Below, one piece after another: positions 17,292 to 26,903 of a DNA stretch of 64,000 bases. The number at the start of each line of letters is the position of its first letter. The first letter of the stretch is position 1. The translations under genes and the position numbers were made by a program. This DNA is from Bryobacter aggregatus MPL3. Lineage in GTDB: Bacteria > Acidobacteriota > Terriglobia > Bryobacterales > Bryobacteraceae. The notes beneath the pieces were generated by a model. It saw nothing but the letters and a program-made list of their open reading frames with translations. It had not been told where the DNA came from and did no database searches. Location: contig NZ_JNIF01000003.1 in the NCBI RefSeq assembly GCF_000702445.1, positions 186,001-250,000 on the forward strand, written 5' to 3'.

Positions 17292-19229
17292 ATGAAGCTT
17301 CTTCCACTCGTCCTTCTCACTGCTCTCGGACTCATGGCGCAAAACGCAATCACTCCGGGCCGCTTCCACGTCGAACATCCGACTCTCCGGAATCTCGGCT
17401 TTGAATGGCCGATCCAAGGCGACGCCAATCGGAATGCGACCGTCTCTGTGCGATACCGCGCGGAAGGCTCCAGCACCTGGCGAGAGGCGCTCCCCTTGGT
17501 GCGGATCGGAGGAGAAAATGTCTTCCGCCGCCGCGAGAATCTGGACTACTTTGTGCCGGACGGCTTTGCCGGCAGCATTCTCAACGTGGAACCTGGAACG
17601 ACCTACGAGTGTGAATTCAAGATGAGCGATCCCGATGGAGTGCAAGGAACAGCCATCCAAACGGTGAAGGTCACCACGCGCACGGAGCCACAGCCCTATC
17701 AAGGCGGGAGAGTGCTTCATGTCTACGCCCCCGACTATAAAGGGGATCGCATCGAGCCCAGCTTCACCAGTGTTCTCGAAGCCTATTATGGAGCCGGTCT
17801 CGGCGATTGGAGCGTCGTCTGGGAACGGAGGGCACAGCCCGGGGATACCATCCTGCTCCATGCCGGACTCTACAAGCCAGAGCGCTTGAACTACGTCGAC
17901 CCGATGATGACGCCCTTTGATGGCACCATGTCCCTTACCTTGAAGGGCACCAAAGAGAAACCGATTACGATCAAAGCCGCCGGCGATGGAGAAGTCGTGT
18001 TCGATGGCGACAACAATGGACGGCTGTTCGAGGTCATGGCAACTGAGCACCATATCTTCGAAGGCCTGACCTTCCGCAATACCGGCGTCGTCTTCATGGC
18101 CGGACAGAAAGAAGTGACAGGCGCCATTGGCCTGACCGTAAAGAATTGCCGCTTCGAAAATATCGGCTTCGGGGTCTGGACCGAGTATGCGGGCTCCAAT
18201 GACTTCTACATCGCGGACAATCTGTTCCTTGGCAAAGATGACCGCTTCCGGTTGGTCGGATGGACCGGATCGCGCTGGCCCAGTGCGGGCCCCTATGGCT
18301 CCCACCAGATGGTGAGCTATTACGCCATCAAGGTCTACGGAACCGGGCATGTGATTGCAAGAAATGCCATTGCCTACTTCCACGACGCGATCGGCATCTC
18401 CACCTACGGAACGCCGGAGAAAGATCCCGACCGGCGCGCCAGTTCAATCGACATCTACGGCAACGACATGCACATGCTGAACGATGATTTTGTCGAGACC
18501 GACGGAGGCGTACACAATGTCCGGGTCTTTGAGAATCGCGGCATCAATGCAGCGCAGGGCGGATACAGCTCCCAACCTGTGTTTGGAGGGCCAGTCTACT
18601 TCTTCCGGAACATCCTATATCACCAACCCACCGGCGTTGCCTTCAAGTTCTCCGCCAAACCGGCAGGGCTCTTCGTCTTCCACAACACGATCATTGGCGA
18701 ACAAGTGGTGAAAGATCCCTCGTCCAATATGCACTACAAGAACAACCTCTTCCTCGGCCGTGATACGCCAGAACGCGGCATCATGAGCTGGGCCAATGCG
18801 ACGGATACATACAGCACGGATTACAACGGCTATCGCCCCAACAAGGGAGTTGCCATGCAGTACCAATGGCTCGGCCCGGCCAAGGGGAAGACCGCATACG
18901 AACCCAAGCCGGAGGAATGGAAAAGCTTTGCGACCCTCGCAGAGTTTCGCGCGGCAACCGGGCAGGAGAAGCATGGCCTGGAAGTCGACTTTGACATCTT
19001 CGTAAAACTCGCGCCACCCGACCCCACCAAACGGCATGCGGTTTACCATGCGATGGATCTGAACTTCCAGTTGAAGCCAGGAAGCAAAGCGGTGGATGCA
19101 GGTGTGGCGATCCCGACAGTCAATGAAGGCTTTGCCGGAAAAGCTCCCGATCTGGGAGCCTTAGAAGTGGGAAAACCTGCGTTGAAGTATGGTCCAACTT
19201 GGCTGACATGGGCCCCGTTCTATCGATAG
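17292..19229 (+). CDS. Secreted right-handed parallel beta-helix protein
   Basis: A signal peptide (MKLLPLVLLTALGLMAQ) is followed by a fibronectin-like region (about residues 45-130) and then a pectate-lyase-like stack. The stack shows GDTILLHAGLY, PITIKAAGDGEVVFDG, HHIFEGLTFRNTG, VKNCRFENIG, FYIADNLF, HVIARNAIAYFHDAIGIS and SIDIYGNDMHMLNDDFVE. These turns are typical of right-handed beta-helix polysaccharide lyases or epimerases. The 645-residue length fits. No catalytic triad could be assigned, so it may be a lyase, a glycosidase or a binding protein acting on plant or microbial polysaccharide outside the cell. It lies alone, divergent from the Crp/Fnr gene, with a GGAGAG about 20 bases ahead of the ATG. 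Confidence 0.8.
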   Translation: MKLLPLVLLTALGLMAQNAITPGRFHVEHPTLRNLGFEWPIQGDANRNATVSVRYRAEGSSTWREALPLVRIGGENVFRRRENLDYFVPDGFAGSILNVEPGTTYECEFKMSDPDGVQGTAIQTVKVTTRTEPQPYQGGRVLHVYAPDYKGDRIEPSFTSVLEAYYGAGLGDWSVVWERRAQPGDTILLHAGLYKPERLNYVDPMMTPFDGTMSLTLKGTKEKPITIKAAGDGEVVFDGDNNGRLFEVMATEHHIFEGLTFRNTGVVFMAGQKEVTGAIGLTVKNCRFENIGFGVWTEYAGSNDFYIADNLFLGKDDRFRLVGWTGSRWPSAGPYGSHQMVSYYAIKVYGTGHVIARNAIAYFHDAIGISTYGTPEKDPDRRASSIDIYGNDMHMLNDDFVETDGGVHNVRVFENRGINAAQGGYSSQPVFGGPVYFFRNILYHQPTGVAFKFSAKPAGLFVFHNTIIGEQVVKDPSSNMHYKNNLFLGRDTPERGIMSWANATDTYSTDYNGYRPNKGVAMQYQWLGPAKGKTAYEPKPEEWKSFATLAEFRAATGQEKHGLEVDFDIFVKLAPPDPTKRHAVYHAMDLNFQLKPGSKAVDAGVAIPTVNEGFAGKAPDLGALEVGKPALKYGPTWLTWAPFYR

Positions 19230-19236
19230 ACTGAAG

Positions 19237-19259
19237 GAGCCTCAAGCTCTTTGTTTTTT
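19237..19259 (+). terminator. Possible short terminator after the beta-helix gene
   Basis: A short GAGC/GCTC stem with a 5-base loop is followed by TTTGTTTTTT. The stem is weak, but the T tract and the position 8 bases after the stop support a terminator. Confidence 0.4.
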
Positions 19260-19301
19260 GAAACTCGAAGAGCAGCGAAAACAGAGGGAGGCATCTGAGT
19301 T

Positions 19302-20537
19302 ATGTTTGATTTCCTCCCCAAACCCCTGCAACATCTTCCTCGTTATCTCCTCATCACAGCAGCCGCCATTTGGCGGCGATTGATGTTTCGCACGACTTTT
19401 ATTGCCATTTCGGGCAGCGTGGGAAAGACGACAGCCAAAGAGGCGATCGCGGATGTGCTGGCTACGCGATACCGCACGGTGCGCACGGCCGGAAGCGACA
19501 ATCATTTTTCAGGACTCAGCTTCTCGCTATTCCGCGTCCGTCCGTGGCATCATTATGCCGTCTTAGAGATTGGGCTCGATCGGCCGGGACAGATGAAGAT
19601 GCTCGCTAGGGTCGCCAAGCCAGACATTGCCGTGTGGACCAACGTCGCCAGAACCCACATGATGCACTTCAAGACACTGGAGACGATAGCCGAAGAGAAA
19701 GCCGATCTCATACGCTCCTTACGGCCAGGAGGTGTCGCGATTCTCAATCGCGACAATCCATACATTGCCAGCTATCCGGTACCCGATGGCTTGAAGACGA
19801 TCTACTATGGCACAGGCGAAGAGGCTGAATTCCGAGGCCATCAGGCGGAAAGCCATTGGCCAGACCGGCTGCGATTTCGACTCTCGCACGGGAGCGAAGA
19901 GCATCTCATTCAGACGCGCTTTCTCGGAACTCACTGGCTGCCAAGCCTGCTCCCCGCATTTGCGATTGCAAAGTTGACAGGGATTGCAATCGATGAGGCA
20001 GCGGCTGCAATTTCCAGCATGGAGCCGTCGCCAGCTCGATTGTCCGTGGCAAGCGCTCCCAATGGAGCCATCTTTCTGAGGGATGAACGGAATGGTTCGG
20101 TGGACACTCTCCAAGTGGCACTGGATGTGCTCGAGGCGGCACAGGCAGAGCGCAAAATCATTGTCTTCAGTGATGTGTCCGATTCGAAAGGCAAGCCCAA
20201 AAAGCGAATTGCGGATCTTGGGAAAATTGCAGCCCGGATCGCCCATGCAGCGGTCTTTATTGGGGATCATTCCCAGGCTGGCGTCGAGGCAGCCATCGCA
20301 GCAGGGATGCCCGTGGAACAAGCATGGAGCTTCTACACCGTAGAAGATGCCGCCATACATCTCCAACACGAGGCGAGAGCAGGCGACTTCATTCTGCTGC
20401 GGGGCCGCAACAGCGACCACCTCTCACGGATCTACCTCGCAACACGGGGCGAGGTGAAGTGCTGGAGAGAGTCCTGCCACAAGAGCATCCTCTGTGATGA
20501 GTGCCCTGAACTTCGCAATCCCAAGCCAGTTTCCTAG
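19302..20537 (+). CDS. Mur ligase family protein (MurF-like) with C-terminal four-cysteine tail
   Basis: The P-loop ISGSVGKTTAKE (about residues 35-46), the central MEIGLD-like strand (VLEIGLDRPGQM), NVARTHMMHF and the C-terminal RDERNGSVDTL match the Mur ligase fold. The closest is MurF, which adds D-Ala-D-Ala to the peptidoglycan precursor. At 411 residues it is a little shorter than MurF and has no separate N-terminal UDP-MurNAc domain; instead it starts with a hydrophobic helix. The last 25 residues carry Cys387, 392, 398 and 401 (CX4C-X5-CX2C spacing), which could bind zinc. It is more likely a MurF-related amide ligase of other substrate than the housekeeping MurF. It stands alone, convergent with the MgtC-type gene. 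Confidence 0.75.
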   Translation: MFDFLPKPLQHLPRYLLITAAAIWRRLMFRTTFIAISGSVGKTTAKEAIADVLATRYRTVRTAGSDNHFSGLSFSLFRVRPWHHYAVLEIGLDRPGQMKMLARVAKPDIAVWTNVARTHMMHFKTLETIAEEKADLIRSLRPGGVAILNRDNPYIASYPVPDGLKTIYYGTGEEAEFRGHQAESHWPDRLRFRLSHGSEEHLIQTRFLGTHWLPSLLPAFAIAKLTGIAIDEAAAAISSMEPSPARLSVASAPNGAIFLRDERNGSVDTLQVALDVLEAAQAERKIIVFSDVSDSKGKPKKRIADLGKIAARIAHAAVFIGDHSQAGVEAAIAAGMPVEQAWSFYTVEDAAIHLQHEARAGDFILLRGRNSDHLSRIYLATRGEVKCWRESCHKSILCDECPELRNPKPVS

Positions 20538-20546
20538 CGGCTCGTC

Positions 20547-21797
20547 CTATCGATGAGCGCCCAGGATCAATAATGCGCCAAGGCCCGTGATCGTAATCGC
20601 AATGGAAATCACAAAGAGGTCGCGCACCAGATCACGATCCTGCGTCTCCCGGTAAATGATCGGAAGATTGACCAGCGTACTCGCAATCGAGGCGGCTACG
20701 GTGGAAACAGCAGCAATTCCGGGTGTCGCGTGCCCATGCTCGGCCAGGCTGGCAACCGCGGCCGTAGAACTCGCACTGCTCGCCAGGCCTCCCATGAAAC
20801 TCACAATCACCGTTCCCGACTGCCCAAAGAATCTTTCACCGAGCGAACTGGCGGCTTGAATAAAAACAAAGAGCACTCCGAACGAAGTGAGCTGCCGCAG
20901 GGAAATCGGCGACCCGAGCGCGATCTCCGCCGAATCCACCGGCACCTTACGATGCCACCAGACCAGCGCAGCCGAACCGAGCGCCATCAGGCCAATCGGA
21001 ATCGCTGCAATCAGACCGGCCGGTTCGCTAAAAATCAGCAAAAGCGCCAGATTGCGAACAAACATGGAAGAGATCGTGAGCAGGTTGACAACGGTCGCCA
21101 GACGCCGCGCATTGGGTCCGCTCTGGGCAATCGTGGAACTCAACTGGGCAATCACAGCGGTGCTATTGACCAGGCCACCGAAAACCGCTGTGTAGTAGAG
21201 GCCTCGAGTGCTGTAAACGCGGAGCAGAATGTAGTTCACAAAGCCGATGGCGGCAATCAGAATCACCGTGAACCAGGCCTCGCGGGGATTGAGCAACTCC
21301 CAGGGATCGATAAAGCGGTTGGGAAGGAGCGGATAGATCACAAAGCCGATGAGCCCCATCAACACCGCCCCCTTAACCTCCTCTTGTGTGAGGCCGCCCG
21401 CAAAGCGAGAGAACTGCGGCTTCATCGAAAGCAGCAACGTGACAACAATCGCGGAAGCGGTGGGCGTAAAGATGTGTCCCTGTCCCACCAGAACCCCGAG
21501 AGCAAAGGTCACAATCAGAGTGACCGTAGTCGTGGTCTCTGGCATCCGGTGCGTGCTGATGTTGGCGATATTGACGATTGCCAGAATCGCGATAATGCCC
21601 GCCATCGCAACCAGAACAAAGGGTGCTGAGATCAACGGCGCCAGCATGCCAAAGAGGCTGACCACCGCAAAGGTACGAACCCCAAGTTCCTTATGAGCCC
21701 ACTCGCGTTCAAAGCCGATCAGAAGTCCGATGGCAAGAGACACCAGGAGTTTGGTGGCGATTTCGATGGGAAGGAAAGGCTCGATCGATGGCTCCAT
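20547..21797 (-). CDS. MgtC/SapB and DUF4010 multi-pass membrane protein
   Basis: The N-terminus (IATKLLVSLAIGLLIGFEREW) carries the MgtC/SapB signature, and the rest is the DUF4010 membrane domain. About 12 hydrophobic segments are visible. A glycine/serine-rich segment (FMGGLASSASSTAAVASLAEHG) recurs in similar form earlier (FGGLVNSTAVIAQLSS), so the second half looks like an internal duplication. The function of the family is unknown; MgtC-related proteins have been linked to magnesium and acid stress. ATG 21797 is preferred because the 31 residues upstream contain no conserved part. Length is 416 residues. Confidence 0.8.
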   Translation of the reverse strand: MEPSIEPFLPIEIATKLLVSLAIGLLIGFEREWAHKELGVRTFAVVSLFGMLAPLISAPFVLVAMAGIIAILAIVNIANISTHRMPETTTTVTLIVTFALGVLVGQGHIFTPTASAIVVTLLLSMKPQFSRFAGGLTQEEVKGAVLMGLIGFVIYPLLPNRFIDPWELLNPREAWFTVILIAAIGFVNYILLRVYSTRGLYYTAVFGGLVNSTAVIAQLSSTIAQSGPNARRLATVVNLLTISSMFVRNLALLLIFSEPAGLIAAIPIGLMALGSAALVWWHRKVPVDSAEIALGSPISLRQLTSFGVLFVFIQAASSLGERFFGQSGTVIVSFMGGLASSASSTAAVASLAEHGHATPGIAAVSTVAASIASTLVNLPIIYRETQDRDLVRDLFVISIAITITGLGALLILGAHR

Positions 21798-21958
21798 AGT
21801 ACAGAGACGCGTGGAGAGGAATCCTGGTTCTCGCATTGCCAAATTTGTTTTGAAGATCCAGTGGAAAAACAGCGTTTCCCTCTGTAGCAATGCCTCCTGG
21901 CTGTTATATGCTCTGAGGGCGAAGGCGCAATGATGGCAACCAGGAATGGGAGGATCGG

Positions 21959-22816
21959 ATGAGAGTGTTTGTGGTCTTGTTCTTAGCGGCGATCAGCATG
22001 ATGAGTGCGGATCGGGAGTTGTTACTATTCGCCGGAACACCGAGCCATCCCGCAGGCCAGCACGAACATAATGCCGGAGTCCTGTTGCTGCAGAAAGCCC
22101 TCGCGCGTGTTCCTGGTCTGCACACGACGGTTGCGCTGAATGGCGTCTGGCCGGCGCCCGCAGTGATCGAGAAAGCCGATGGCATTTTCTTCTTTGCCGA
22201 TGGTGCCGAGGGACATCCGATCTTCAAGTCCGAGGAGCATGTGGCCGAGATTCGCAGAGCCGTTGCCCGGGGAGTGGGATTGATGTTCTATCACTATGCC
22301 ATCGAGCCACCAGCCGCCAAAGGCCATCAGGAAATGCTCGATTGGATCAGCGGCTACTTTGAACTGAATCACTCGGTCAACCCTCATTGGGACGCCACCT
22401 TCCAGTCCCTGCCGAAGCATCCGATCACGCAGGGAGTGAAGCCGTTTACCATTCGCGACGAGTGGTATTTCAATATGCGGGTTCCAAAGACGTTGCAGAA
22501 TGCTACGCCAATTCTGGTGGCAACTCCGCCAAAGGAAGTCTTTTCAGAGAAAGACGGCCCGCGGCTGGGGAACCCGGATGTCCGCGCCAAGGTCGGCCAG
22601 CCGCAGGTGGTGGCCTGGGCGGTGGAGAGGCCGGACGGAGGACGCGGCGTCGGTTGGACGGGCGGACATTTTCATAAGAACTTAGGCGATGACAACTTCC
22701 GCAAGTTGGTGCTGAACGCGCTGCTTTGGATTTCGAAAGTCGAGGTGCCTGCCGGGGGAGTCCTTTCCTCCGTGAGCGCCGCAGATCTGGCTGAGAACTG
22801 GGACAAGAAAAATTAG
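21959..22816 (+). CDS. Secreted ThuA-domain protein
   Basis: A signal peptide (to about residue 17) precedes a ThuA-like class I glutamine-amidotransferase fold: LLLFAGTPSHPAGQHEH, ADGIFFFADG, GVGLMFYHYAIEP and a late VVAWAVERPDGGRGVGWTGGHFH. ThuA domains occur in trehalose/disaccharide utilisation and in many Planctomycetes and Acidobacteria secreted proteins, often next to sugar isomerases. The nucleophilic Cys of amidotransferases is not present at the elbow (GLMFYHY). The TIM-barrel isomerase starts 16 bases downstream, so both genes probably form an operon for carbohydrate processing. The exact role is not known. Confidence 0.8.
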   Translation: MRVFVVLFLAAISMMSADRELLLFAGTPSHPAGQHEHNAGVLLLQKALARVPGLHTTVALNGVWPAPAVIEKADGIFFFADGAEGHPIFKSEEHVAEIRRAVARGVGLMFYHYAIEPPAAKGHQEMLDWISGYFELNHSVNPHWDATFQSLPKHPITQGVKPFTIRDEWYFNMRVPKTLQNATPILVATPPKEVFSEKDGPRLGNPDVRAKVGQPQVVAWAVERPDGGRGVGWTGGHFHKNLGDDNFRKLVLNALLWISKVEVPAGGVLSSVSAADLAENWDKKN

Positions 22817-22832
22817 AGGGGATGAGGTTCCA

Positions 22833-23675
22833 ATGAAATTTGGAGTGAATACATTTATCTGGGCTGCCGAGTTTGGCCAGGAACAGATGCCCTTGCTGCC
22901 GGGGATCAAAGCAGGTGGTTTCGATGGTGTCGAGGTGCCGCTCTTTCGCGCCTCCAGCTTTGCCGCCGCCGAGATCCGCAAAGGGACAGAAGCAGCCGGG
23001 CTTGAAGTGACCATCTGCTCCGTACTCGTCCAGGGCCTGAGCCTGATCAGCGACGACGCTGAAGTCCGTCGCCAAACGCTCGCCCATATGAAAGAAGTGA
23101 TTGCAGCCGGCGCCGAGGCTGGGGCAAAGCTGATCGCCGGCCCGCTCTATTCGCCGGTTGGATATTTACCAGGCCGACGCCGCACAAGTGCCGAATGGAA
23201 GTGGGCCGTCGAGGCTTACCAGACTCTCGGCGACACGCTCCGTGCGCATGACGTCACGATTGCGATTGAACCCCTGAATCGCTTTGAGACCTACTTTCTC
23301 AACACCGCCGCCGACGCGGCGAGGCTCTGCGATGAAATCAATCATCCGAATGTCGGCGTCCTCTTCGATACCTTCCACGCGAACATTGAAGAGAAAGACA
23401 TCGCCGCCGGTTACCGGACGGTGGGCAAGCATCTGAAGCATGTCCACACCTGTGAGAACGACCGCGGAATTCCGGGCAGCGGGCACGTCGAGTGGCCTTC
23501 AGTCTTTGCAGCCTTGAAAGAGTTAAATTACGATGGCTGGCTGACCATCGAGAGCTTCGGCTTTGCGCTGGGAGAACTCTCCGCCGCCGCGTCGATCTGG
23601 CGCGACATCGAGAAGTCGCCAGAATCCATCGCCTTTGAGGGCGTAAAATTCCTGCGGCAGAACGTGAAGTCCTAG
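22833..23675 (+). CDS. Sugar phosphate isomerase/epimerase (xylose-isomerase-like TIM barrel)
   Basis: Conserved metal ligands of the D-tagatose 3-epimerase/hydroxypyruvate isomerase family are all present: Glu in AIEPLNRFETYF, Asp-His in LFDTFHANIEE, His in HVHTCENDRG, and Glu in WLTIESFG. The protein (280 residues) lacks a signal peptide and acts in the cytoplasm. It likely interconverts ketoses at C3 or keto-enol pairs, using Mn or Mg. It starts 16 bases after a ThuA gene, a common pairing. A second TIM-barrel isomerase with different surroundings is at 37911-38777. Confidence 0.83.
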   Translation: MKFGVNTFIWAAEFGQEQMPLLPGIKAGGFDGVEVPLFRASSFAAAEIRKGTEAAGLEVTICSVLVQGLSLISDDAEVRRQTLAHMKEVIAAGAEAGAKLIAGPLYSPVGYLPGRRRTSAEWKWAVEAYQTLGDTLRAHDVTIAIEPLNRFETYFLNTAADAARLCDEINHPNVGVLFDTFHANIEEKDIAAGYRTVGKHLKHVHTCENDRGIPGSGHVEWPSVFAALKELNYDGWLTIESFGFALGELSAAASIWRDIEKSPESIAFEGVKFLRQNVKS

Positions 23676-23682
23676 AGAAGAA

Positions 23683-23999
23683 GCACCGACCTTCAAGCTT
23701 GAAGTGATCGCACCGGGCACGCTCGTCCTGGCTGAAGAGTTCTGCCAATGAAGCGAGAGCAAGCCTCGTCGTCATCAAACTCAAGCGCACCGAGGATGGC
23801 GGGCACATGGAATTGCAGGCCATCCGTTATGCCGTAAGGATTCCAGCGATGGAGTTCGCCGAAGCTGTTGTGTCCTACGAAATCGAGAGACACCGAGAAA
23901 AGTCAGGATTGGACAGAAAGTTCGTACTCGTCGCGGCCGCATTCTCCAAAGAGATTACGCATGCTGTCCATCCGATGCGTGCGCTTGCGGCCCTTGCCT
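23683..23999 (+). pseudogene. Degraded NucS/DUF91-like nuclease remnant
   Basis: Three reading frames carry successive pieces of one protein family. The first reads FKLEVIAPGTLVLAEEF (from 23692), the second VVIKLKRTEDGGHMELQAIRY and on to VLVAAAFSKEITHAV (about 23755-23963), the third LSIRCVRLRPLP (from 23964). Together they follow the order I know for NucS-like PD-(D/E)XK nuclease domains, where a GTLxIAEEF strand leads into VVIELKR and later IRCVRLRP. A stretch between AEEF and VVIKLKR, which normally holds the catalytic Asp region, seems to be missing, and two frameshifts break the frame. The active Glu of ELKR is Lys here. It is a relic, squeezed between the TIM-barrel gene and uvrA. Confidence 0.7.
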
Positions 24000-24006
24000 C
24001 CTCGGC

Positions 24007-26841
24007 CTAGTAGTACTTCTCCAGAATCGGCTTCAGATAGTGTCCGGTATGCGATTCCGCCACTTCCACCAGTTGTTCTGGCGTGCCGGTGGCGACAATC
24101 TGTCCACCGCCATCGCCGCCTTCCGGCCCCAGATCGATCACCCAGTCCGCCGCTTTCACCACGTCCAGATTATGCTCGATCAGCAGAATGCTGCCACCGT
24201 TTTCAATCAAGCGTTGGAAGCTGGTGAGCAGCTTGCGGATATCGTCAAAATGCAAGCCGGTTGTCGGCTCGTCAAAGATAAACAGCGTCTTCGCACTTGA
24301 GGATTGCGAAAGATGCGAGGCGAGTTTGACGCGCTGCGCTTCCCCGCCCGACAGCGTTGTCGCCGACTGGCCAAGCCGGAGATAACCAAGCCCTACATCC
24401 TCCAGCACCTGAAGCTTCGCCACTAAGCGCGCCGCATCGGCAAAGTGCGCAATTGCCTCGCGCACCGTCATCTGCAGCGTCTCGTGAATGTTGGCGCCCT
24501 TGTACTGGATCTCCAGAATCTGCGGCTTGAAGCGCGTGCCCTTGCAATCATCACAAACCAGTTCAACGTCGGCGAGGAACTGCATCTCCACCGTGACCGT
24601 CCCGTCGCCTTGACAGGTCTCGCAACGCCCCCCGGGAATATTGAACGAGAAGTGCCCGGCCTGGTAGCCACGCGCCTGCGATTCTTTCGTATTCGCAAAC
24701 AGATCGCGAATCAGATCGAAGGCCTTGATATAGGTCACCGGATTCGACCGGGGAGTCCGGCCAATCGGCGACTGGTCCACCAGAATCACATCGCTCAGAT
24801 GATAGTCGCCTTCGACAGAGCGACAGGTCTGGCGCTGTGACTCGGCCGAAGAATCCTCGGCATCGGCCTCGGGTTCGGCAACAGCCTTCTTACGCGTCGC
24901 GACCTTCGCCGAAGCCCCCAGACTCAGACGCCGCTCTAAGGTCTTGAAAATCACCTCATGCATCAGGGAAGACTTGCCAGAACCGGAAACGCCCGTCACC
25001 GCCACCATCAGTCCCAGCGGAATGCTGACATCGATGCCGCGCAGATTGTTTGCCCGGGCACCCCGGAACACCACCTGTCGCTTCGGATCTGGAACCCGGC
25101 GCACCCGGCGCGGCGCTACGTTCTTCTCATTGCGAAGATAAAGGCCGGTGAGCGACTGGCCCGATTTTTTCGGCTTCAACAAGTCGCCGTAAGGACCTGC
25201 AAAAATAATCTCTCCGCCATGCTCTCCGGCGCCGGGCCCTAGATCGATGATGTGATCGGCAGACTCCATCACTTCCTGATCATGCTCCACCACCAGGATC
25301 GTGTTTCCGATATCGCGCAGGTCCTTCAGGATCTTGATCAGCCGGTGCGTATCGCGCGAGTGTAAGCCAATGCTCGGCTCATCGAGCACATAGCAAGCGC
25401 CGACCAATCGCGACCCAAGACAGGTGGCCAACTGGATGCGTTGCGCTTCCCCGCCCGACAGCGTCATCGCCAGACGGTCCAGCGTCAGATAGTCGAGCCC
25501 GACGTCATTCAGAAAACGCAGGCGCTGGCGGACTTCATTCAGAATCTTATCGGCCACCGCTTGCTGTTCCGGCCGCAATGCAACGCCATCAAAAAACAGC
25601 ATCGCGTCGCGAATGTTCAGGCTGGACACCTCGCTGATGATCTTGCCGCCGACACGCACATTGCGCGCTTCCTGGCGCAGCCGCGTGCCGTGGCAATCGG
25701 GACAGCGCGTGTAGCCACGATAGCGGGACATAAAGACCCGCACATGAACCTTGTACTTCTTCGGTTCCACCACTTTGCTGAAGAATTCGCGAACCGCGTC
25801 CATGACGTAGTCCTGTTCGTTCTGCTTCAGGTCCGCAAAAGCGATGTTGTGGCGCACCTTGCCCTTGCTAGTCTTCTTGAACTCCTCGTAATACCAGACA
25901 TAGGTCGGCTTGGTCCAGGGGTCGATGGCCCCCTCGTTGAGCGCCAGTCCAGGGTTGGGGATGATCTTGTCGACGTCGTAGTCCATCGTGCGGCCAAAAC
26001 CCTGGCAAGTGGGGCAAGCGCCAAATGGATTGTTGAAACTGAAGAGCCGCGGCTCGGGGTCTTTGAATTCAGTCCCGCAAGTCTTACACTGGAAGGCTTC
26101 GTTAAAGCGAAGCCGCTGCGGCGTGTCGGTGCCAGCCTGCTCGATAATCAATTCGCCGCCCTCGCGATAGGCGATTTCAATCGCATCAACCAGACGCGAG
26201 CGGACATCCGCCGTCAGCACAAGACGATCGACCAAGGCGAAAACCGGCAAACCGAAGTTCAGCTCAAGCAGACTCTCCGGGCTCGAGAACTCAAAAGTGC
26301 GGCCCTCCTGGTAGAGGCGCGTAAAACCCTTGGCGCGCAGTTCAAACAAGCGGTCCCGCAATGCATCCGTTTTGAGCTTTTCCTTGGTGATCGGAAACAA
26401 TGCATACCAGCGCGTGCCTGGCTCTTCCTGCAAGATCCGATGGGCGACATGGTCCACCGAATCGCGAATCACCGGAATGTTGCAGACCGGGCACCAGGTT
26501 TCGCCGGCGCGCGCGAAGAGCAGACGTAGAAAGTCATAGATCTCGGTCGACGTCGCGACGGTCGAGCGTGGGTTGCGCGTCGTATTCTTCTGCTTGATAG
26601 CCACCGGAGGCGCCAGGCCGAGAATCTCGTCGACATCCGGCTTCTCCATGCGTTCGAGAAACTGCCGCGCGTAAGCGGACAGCGATTCGACATAGCGGCG
26701 CTGGCCTTCGGCGTAAATCGTATCGAAGGCTAAGGATGATTTACCGGAACCAGACACACCAGTCACTACCGTCAACACATTGTGAGGAATGTCGAGGGAG
26801 ATATCCTTGAGGTTGTGAACGCGGGCACCGTGGACCTCAAT
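24007..26841 (-). CDS. uvrA: Excinuclease ABC subunit A
   Basis: UvrA finds bulky DNA damage and loads UvrB in nucleotide excision repair. Two ABC ATPase halves are seen, each with GVSGSGKSS Walker A and LSGGEAQR signature. Zinc-binding cysteines occur as CKTC/CPTC in the first half and CETC/CDDC in the second. A charged low-complexity stretch (KKAVAEPEADAED) sits in the second half before DQSPIGRTPRSNP. The conserved N-terminus (IEVHGARVHNLKDISLDIP) extends upstream of the first canonical start (GTG at 26778). No ATG, GTG or TTG occurs in frame before the upstream stop, so the true start may be ATT at 26841 (AGGA about 10 bases before) or the sequence may hold an indel. mutY diverges 62 bases away. 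Confidence 0.9.
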   Translation of the reverse strand: MEVHGARVHNLKDISLDIPHNVLTVVTGVSGSGKSSLAFDTIYAEGQRRYVESLSAYARQFLERMEKPDVDEILGLAPPVAIKQKNTTRNPRSTVATSTEIYDFLRLLFARAGETWCPVCNIPVIRDSVDHVAHRILQEEPGTRWYALFPITKEKLKTDALRDRLFELRAKGFTRLYQEGRTFEFSSPESLLELNFGLPVFALVDRLVLTADVRSRLVDAIEIAYREGGELIIEQAGTDTPQRLRFNEAFQCKTCGTEFKDPEPRLFSFNNPFGACPTCQGFGRTMDYDVDKIIPNPGLALNEGAIDPWTKPTYVWYYEEFKKTSKGKVRHNIAFADLKQNEQDYVMDAVREFFSKVVEPKKYKVHVRVFMSRYRGYTRCPDCHGTRLRQEARNVRVGGKIISEVSSLNIRDAMLFFDGVALRPEQQAVADKILNEVRQRLRFLNDVGLDYLTLDRLAMTLSGGEAQRIQLATCLGSRLVGACYVLDEPSIGLHSRDTHRLIKILKDLRDIGNTILVVEHDQEVMESADHIIDLGPGAGEHGGEIIFAGPYGDLLKPKKSGQSLTGLYLRNEKNVAPRRVRRVPDPKRQVVFRGARANNLRGIDVSIPLGLMVAVTGVSGSGKSSLMHEVIFKTLERRLSLGASAKVATRKKAVAEPEADAEDSSAESQRQTCRSVEGDYHLSDVILVDQSPIGRTPRSNPVTYIKAFDLIRDLFANTKESQARGYQAGHFSFNIPGGRCETCQGDGTVTVEMQFLADVELVCDDCKGTRFKPQILEIQYKGANIHETLQMTVREAIAHFADAARLVAKLQVLEDVGLGYLRLGQSATTLSGGEAQRVKLASHLSQSSSAKTLFIFDEPTTGLHFDDIRKLLTSFQRLIENGGSILLIEHNLDVVKAADWVIDLGPEGGDGGGQIVATGTPEQLVEVAESHTGHYLKPILEKYY

Positions 26842-26903
26842 CGCACCATGGTCCTGGGGCGTTTTCGCTTTTTCTTTCGGGATAATCTCAGTATATCAAC
26901 GGC

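Noticed and set aside
25441-26529. A 362-residue plus-strand open frame
   Set aside because: It is antisense to uvrA and has no domain.
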